This document shows, one piece after another, positions 40,992-44,948 of a stretch of DNA of 44,948 bases. Origin of the DNA: JANQQZ01 sp039187315 (lineage in GTDB: Bacteria; Planctomycetota; Phycisphaerae; Phycisphaerales; UBA1924); assembly GCA_039187315.1 (NCBI GenBank), contig JBCCZQ010000017.1, positions 1-44,948 of the forward strand. Direction: 5' to 3'. The position numbers and the translations under genes are program-made. Within the stretch, counting starts at the first letter, position 1. Each line of letters begins with the position of its first letter. Under the pieces are notes generated by a model. The model had not been told where the DNA came from, ran no database searches, and saw only the letters and a program-made list of their open reading frames with translations.

Positions 40992-43187
40992 ATGCAGATG
41001 CAGATCCGCCCGTTCGTTGCTCTGACACTCGTTGCCACGCCCGCGTGGATGGCGTCGGGCCAGCCGGGAGACCCTCCAGCATCCGAGGCCAGGCCGATCG
41101 AGCAACGCTTCCACGACATGGTCTTTGTCGACAACTACGAGTGGCTCGAGGGCCCTGAGAACGGTGTGACCGAGGAGATCGCGACCTGGACCGATGCGCA
41201 GAACGACTACACGCGCGGTGTGCTGGACGGCATCCCCGGCCGCGCCGAGCTTGAGTCGCGGCTGCGCGAGCTGATGGAGGTCCCCACGATCTCCTCGCCC
41301 GTGCCGTACGGCAACCGCTATTTCTACAGCCGCCGCGCAGGTGATCAGCCCCAGCCCGTTGTCTATGTCCGTGAAGGGCTCGAAGGAGAGGAGCGCGTCC
41401 TGCTCGACCCTGAGCAGATCGATCCAAGCGGCCTGACGACGGTCAGCTTCTACGCCCCGAACCCGGACGGCACGCTGCTTGCGTTCGGGACGTACTACGC
41501 TGGCGATGAGAACACGACTGCGTATGTGCTTGACGTTGATACGGGCGAGTGGCTCGCTGACGTCGTGCCCGGCAAGGTCTCGTTTGACCAATGGGCCGGC
41601 GACAGTTCCGGCTTCTTCTACAACGCGCTCGAAGACACCGACGATGCGTACTCCGGCGTCTATCGGTTCCACTCGCTCGGCACGCACCCCAAGCAGGACG
41701 AAACGCTTTTCCGACAGCACGACGTAGGCTTCTTCTACGACGGGCTGGGCTACGACGACGCGAAGCTCGAATCGCTCAAGACGACCTGGGGCCCGTTTGG
41801 CTCGGCGTCGGATGACGGCCGGTGGCTGCTCGTCGGATACTGGACCGGTACGAGCAGCCTCGACCTTTGGGTCGCCGATCTCGACCGCTGGCGCCGCACG
41901 GGTGAGCTCGACCTGACGCCCATGGCGATCGGCGAATCGGGACGGATCGGCAGCAGCGACTTCGACGGCGACACGCTGCGGATGACCACCTCGATCGGTG
42001 CGCCCAATAGCCGCGTCGTGGCCGTCGACCTGCACAACCCGGCCATGGAGCACTGGAGCGACATCATCGCCGAGGACGACGAGCTCGTGATACGCGGCGT
42101 GAGCTTTGCGCGCGGCATGCTTGCGGTGAACTACATGCAGAACGCGTCGAGCCGCATCGCGCTGTACACCAACGACGGCGAGCCGCTGGGCGATCTCGAT
42201 CTGCCGGGCATCGGTTCGGCCGGCCTGTCGGCCAAGGACGATCGTACGGAAGCCTTCCTGACCTACACCAGCTATAACGAGCCGCGCAGCATCTATCGGG
42301 TCGACCTCGCCGCACGAGACAACGATTTCGACCGAGCACTCTGGGACCGACCCGACATCCCCGTCGATCCGTCAACGGTCGAGGTGAAGCAGGTCTGGTA
42401 CCCGTCAAAGGACGGCACCGAGGTCAGCATGTTCATCGTGCACCAGAAGGGCCTCGAGCTCGACGGCGATAACCCGACGATCCTGTACGGGTACGGCGGT
42501 TTCAATATCAGCATCACCCCGAGCTTCAGCGCGACGATGTTCCCTTGGTTCGAGGCCGGCGGTGTTTATGCCATCGCCAACCTGCGCGGTGGGGGCGAGT
42601 ACGGCAGCGCCTGGCACGAGGCCGGCATGCTTGAGAACAAGCAGAACGTCTTCGACGACTTCATCGCTGCGGGCGAGTGGCTTGTGGAGAACGGCTACAC
42701 CAGCCCAGACCGTCTGGGCATCGCCGGCGGGTCGAACGGTGGTCTATTGACTGGTGCGGCGATCACGCAGCGGCCCGACTTGTTCGCAGCCGCCGAATGC
42801 CATGTCCCGCTGCTCGATATGCTCCGCTACCAGGACTTCCTGATGGCCCGCTACTGGGTGCCGGAGTACGGCAGCTCGGAAGATCCGGACCAGCTCGGGT
42901 TCCTGTCGGCCTACTCGCCGTACCACAACATCGAACAAGGTGTCGAGTACCCGGCGATGTTCCTGACCGCGGGCGAGAACGATACGCGTGTGCACGCGAT
43001 GCACGCGCGGAAGATGGCTGCAGCTCTGCAAAACGCGACGGCTGCCAGCCCGAGCGAGAAGCCTGTGCTGCTCTGGGTCGACCGCGAAGCGGGCCACGGC
43101 GGGGGCAAGAGCCTTGATCAGCGTGTCCGCGATATCGCCGACCGTCGGATCTTTATGATGCGGCAACTCGGCATCGTCAGCGAGTGA
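40992..43187 (+). CDS. Prolyl oligopeptidase, S9A family, secreted
   Basis: The 731-residue serine peptidase begins with a signal peptide (TLVATPAWMASGQ), then the beta-propeller domain (about 30-440) and the alpha/beta hydrolase domain. The catalytic triad is Ser581 in GGSNGGLLTG, Asp664 in GENDTRVHA and His702 in REAGHGGGKS. YGGFNISITPSF marks the oxyanion region. It cleaves after proline in short peptides and is probably periplasmic. GGAGG (40980-40984) seven nt before the ATG at 40992 decides the start over a frame 22 codons longer. It lies 73 nt after the ABC gene on the same strand. Confidence 0.95.
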   Translation: MQMQIRPFVALTLVATPAWMASGQPGDPPASEARPIEQRFHDMVFVDNYEWLEGPENGVTEEIATWTDAQNDYTRGVLDGIPGRAELESRLRELMEVPTISSPVPYGNRYFYSRRAGDQPQPVVYVREGLEGEERVLLDPEQIDPSGLTTVSFYAPNPDGTLLAFGTYYAGDENTTAYVLDVDTGEWLADVVPGKVSFDQWAGDSSGFFYNALEDTDDAYSGVYRFHSLGTHPKQDETLFRQHDVGFFYDGLGYDDAKLESLKTTWGPFGSASDDGRWLLVGYWTGTSSLDLWVADLDRWRRTGELDLTPMAIGESGRIGSSDFDGDTLRMTTSIGAPNSRVVAVDLHNPAMEHWSDIIAEDDELVIRGVSFARGMLAVNYMQNASSRIALYTNDGEPLGDLDLPGIGSAGLSAKDDRTEAFLTYTSYNEPRSIYRVDLAARDNDFDRALWDRPDIPVDPSTVEVKQVWYPSKDGTEVSMFIVHQKGLELDGDNPTILYGYGGFNISITPSFSATMFPWFEAGGVYAIANLRGGGEYGSAWHEAGMLENKQNVFDDFIAAGEWLVENGYTSPDRLGIAGGSNGGLLTGAAITQRPDLFAAAECHVPLLDMLRYQDFLMARYWVPEYGSSEDPDQLGFLSAYSPYHNIEQGVEYPAMFLTAGENDTRVHAMHARKMAAALQNATAASPSEKPVLLWVDREAGHGGGKSLDQRVRDIADRRIFMMRQLGIVSE

Positions 43188-43447
43188 CCAGGCCCGGACA
43201 GATCCAATCTCCCTAGTTGCGATCGGATCACTCCTTCTCGGTCAAGCGCCCGAGGCGAGCACGGCCCGTGGCGGCGGGGGATGTATCCTCGAATCCAAAC
43301 ATAATATGTACATCAGTGCCTCTCTCAGAGCCTGATCAGCACACAGCTTGCGTCGTGGACCGTTCCGCGAGCCGCTGTGGGTTCTGATTTCGCGTGTCAG
43401 AGAGCATTGATCGCGGGTACAGATCCCGGATTTCAGCGAGCAGATCG

Positions 43448-43472
43448 CAAAAATCGTTTGCTGTGATTTTTG
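43448..43472 (+). repeat. AT-rich inverted repeat upstream of PEP-CTERM gene
   Basis: CAAAAATC at 43448-43455 and GATTTTTG at 43465-43472 form a perfect eight-pair inverted repeat with nine nt between. It overlaps the -35 of the promoter candidate, as an operator would. A second palindrome, GTTTTGAAAAC, is at 43499-43509. Confidence 0.7.
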
Positions 43473-43486
43473 AGGGAGAGTATCGT
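43458..43486 (+). promoter_or_regulatory. Candidate sigma70-type promoter for PEP-CTERM gene
   Basis: TTGCTG (43458-43463) and TATCGT (43481-43486) are separated by 17 nt, and each matches the consensus at four positions. The leader would be about 60 nt and includes the AGGAG before 43554. Confidence 0.5.
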
Positions 43487-43553
43487 GTAGATGAGAGAGT
43501 TTTGAAAACTGCTTTGTCGCAGTTGAGAGAACAGTACAGACAGGAGCGAGAAT

Positions 43554-44159
43554 ATGAGACTGGCAGCTATCGGCACGGCGATTGCGCTCGTCGCGGGCAG
43601 CGCAACAGCGAGCGATGTTCTGCTCGGCAACCTTCCGTCCACGTTCGGGACCACCGGCTCGGTCGGTCTGACGCAGACCCGCTCTAAAGCGGTCTCGTTC
43701 ACGATCCCGGCAGGCCCCGGATACACATTTGATTCGCTGACGCTGGCGCTCGCGTCGTTGGATGTCGGGGAAACGGCGTTCGGCAACATCGTTGCTTCTG
43801 ATGGGACACTTGATCCCACGAATACGGTGCTCTCGACGGTAACGTTCGATGGCGATGGCACGGTCGGTGCCTTCACAGGAACGCCCAGCACGCCCTTCAC
43901 GTTCATTGGCGGGGAGACCTACTGGCTTGTGGTCGGTGGCCTCAACCAGGGCGACAGCATCACCTGGACGCGCGCTCAGCCCGACATTACGCCCACCGGC
44001 CTGGCCGACTTCGGGACATACCGCTTCCGTGCGAGCACCACGTGGAGCAACTCGTCTCAGTTCAACAACTTCGTGATCGAAGGCACGCTTGTTCCCGCAC
44101 CCGTGTCGGCAAGCCTGCTCGGACTGGGCGGCCTTGTCGCTGCTCGCCGGCGCCGCTGA
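43554..44159 (+). CDS. Secreted protein with PEP-CTERM-like sorting tail
   Basis: The 201-residue protein has a signal peptide (cleavage probably after ATA at about 19), a beta-rich body like choice-of-anchor R proteins (TFDSLTLALAS, GGETYWLVVGGLNQ), and a C-terminal tail VPAPVSASLLGLGGLVAARRRR-like: Pro-rich start, hydrophobic helix and Arg cluster. In other bacteria such tails are recognised by exosortase, linking the protein to exopolysaccharide secretion. No exosortase gene is in the window. AGGAG seven nt upstream supports the start. A strong terminator follows, so it is a single-gene unit. Confidence 0.85.
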   Translation: MRLAAIGTAIALVAGSATASDVLLGNLPSTFGTTGSVGLTQTRSKAVSFTIPAGPGYTFDSLTLALASLDVGETAFGNIVASDGTLDPTNTVLSTVTFDGDGTVGAFTGTPSTPFTFIGGETYWLVVGGLNQGDSITWTRAQPDITPTGLADFGTYRFRASTTWSNSSQFNNFVIEGTLVPAPVSASLLGLGGLVAARRRR

Positions 44160-44186
44160 AGGCCGATGCTTCATCTTGATTCCAAG

Positions 44187-44210
44187 CGGGACCCGATGGG
44201 TCCCGTTTTT
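44187..44210 (+). terminator. Rho-independent terminator after the PEP-CTERM gene
   Basis: The stem CGGGACCC/GGGTCCCG (44187-44194 with 44198-44205), three-nt loop GAT, is followed by five T. It lies 28 nt after the stop. Confidence 0.92.
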
Positions 44211-44265
44211 GCAGGTATGGATGACTTGCCGGGGCGGCGTCTCGAGGTCCCGCGGGGCTCACGGC

Positions 44266-44271
44266 TAGCCT
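44266..44271 (+). promoter_or_regulatory. Candidate leaderless -10 element (TAGCCT) before the GNAT gene
   Basis: TAGCCT ends six nt before the ATG at 44278, with no Shine-Dalgarno. It is 56 nt after the preceding terminator, so the gene must have its own promoter. Confidence 0.5.
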
Positions 44272-44277
44272 GATCGC

Positions 44278-44868
44278 ATGGACAATCTTGTAGCGAACGA
44301 CGGTGCGATCCGGCTACGGCTCCGTCCGATGCTGGGCTCAGATTATGACGTGATCCGCGCGATCGAGAATGAACCCGAGGGGAACGCGATGGCGTGCGCC
44401 CACGCACGGACAGACGATCAGTTCGCGGCTCACTGGCGCCGGATGCTCGAAGAGGCGGACACCATCAATCGGGTGATCGAAACAGCAACCCGTACTGAAC
44501 GTGGTGCCGTGACTATCTGGACGGCGGTCGGGTTCATCGGCAGCTTTGTGACGGACGTCTTCATCAGCTCTGACGCGGTGGATGATGACGGGGCACCGCA
44601 TGCGAGCCAATCGAACCGGGGCACTGCCCGCCGCTGCGTGGGCTACCGGATCAGCAAGGACAACTGGGGCAAGGGCCTCGCGACGCGTGCCCTCGGGTTG
44701 TTCCTGAAGGAAATACCGGAGCGACCGCTGTGGGCGGTCACGGCGGCGTCGAACACAGCCTCGCAGCGGGTGCTGACAAAGTGTGGATTCCAAGCCGTCG
44801 ACCGAAGGTGGGCTGAGGCGACCGAGCGATACCCCGCGGGCGACGAAGTCGTAGCTCGGCTTGGGTAG
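44278..44868 (+). CDS. GNAT family N-acetyltransferase
   Basis: The 196-residue protein has the GNAT fold, transferring acetyl from acetyl-CoA to an amine. The CoA pyrophosphate loop is NWGKGLAT at 129-136 after the strand CVGYRISK, and ASNTASQRVLTKCGF is the typical strand 5-helix region of RimJ/RimL-like members. The insert at 95-118 (SSDAVDDDGAPHASQSNRG) is a longer loop than usual and may shape the substrate site. The substrate is unknown; RimJ/L-like enzymes often modify protein N-termini or small amines. It is isolated by a terminator upstream. Confidence 0.88.
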   Translation: MDNLVANDGAIRLRLRPMLGSDYDVIRAIENEPEGNAMACAHARTDDQFAAHWRRMLEEADTINRVIETATRTERGAVTIWTAVGFIGSFVTDVFISSDAVDDDGAPHASQSNRGTARRCVGYRISKDNWGKGLATRALGLFLKEIPERPLWAVTAASNTASQRVLTKCGFQAVDRRWAEATERYPAGDEVVARLG

Positions 44869-44948
44869 GCAGGAGCGTCCCTGGGGTGTTTCGCTGTGTT
44901 GCCATGCCCGAGCATTCCACTGATCAGTTGTGTTGACACGAAGACTGC

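Larger units (their letters stand above)
43188..43553 (+). other. Intergenic region upstream of the PEP-CTERM gene
   Basis: No gene was found in these 366 nt. The right third is strikingly AT-rich and carries an eight-pair inverted repeat, a promoter candidate and a short palindrome, given separately. TGTACA near 43305 is a small palindrome. No terminator is evident after the peptidase gene. Confidence 0.5.

Overview
The window most resembles a GC-rich planctomycete, probably of the Phycisphaerae. The evidence is a Ser/Thr kinase fused to a TPR tail, two prepilin-type proteins of planctomycete style, a 'GC-type dockerin' C-terminus, a PEP-CTERM-like tail, a type III glutamine synthetase, and a large secreted/membrane protein without a recognised family. 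This is inferred from gene style; no rRNA is present to confirm it. No insertion sequences, prophage genes or CRISPR arrays were seen.

Layout. At 1-2337 (minus) lie the 5' end of an asparagine synthase, a small membrane protein and UDP-glucose dehydrogenase. At 2502-7352 (plus) is a tight cluster: a SAM methyltransferase, a polyprenyl diphosphate synthase, an RlmL/K-type rRNA methyltransferase whose second half looks catalytically decayed, and a ZIP metal transporter. At 7662-12592 (plus) are the kinase, an intergenic 21-nt-period repeat array, an FN3-like protein and a secreted dockerin-type protein. At 12873-16993 (minus) are map, trpA, glnN and a lysidine-type tRNA-Ile(CAT). A diacylglycerol-kinase-like gene (17051-17914, plus) faces away from map. 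At 17930-23309 (minus) is a complete histidine utilisation set in the order hutH-hutU-hutG-hutI. It is preceded by a prepilin, an adenylate kinase and fusA (to 27147).

At 27533-33750 (minus), ispH, rlmN, a YwaF-family membrane protein, a WecA/MraY-like glycosyl-1-phosphate transferase and an O-antigen-ligase-like protein form one compact operon. The last three junctions are all 4-nt GTGA overlaps. The operon joins isoprenoid precursor supply to polyprenyl-linked glycan assembly. At 34109-44868 (mostly plus) are a small anchored protein with a prepilin, an M20 peptidase, the large 803-residue envelope protein with an ABC ATPase, a secreted prolyl oligopeptidase, a PEP-CTERM protein and a GNAT acetyltransferase.

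The most general signal concerns translation starts. Eight genes lacking a Shine-Dalgarno have a TANNNT hexamer 5-8 nt before the start codon, as expected of leaderless transcripts, whereas most other transcription-unit-leading genes have a recognisable Shine-Dalgarno. Other points of interest are the 21-nt array (7 copies, exactly two DNA turns), the decayed RlmK half, an Asp-to-Asn change at the presumed metal ligand of HutI, and a long fusA leader.
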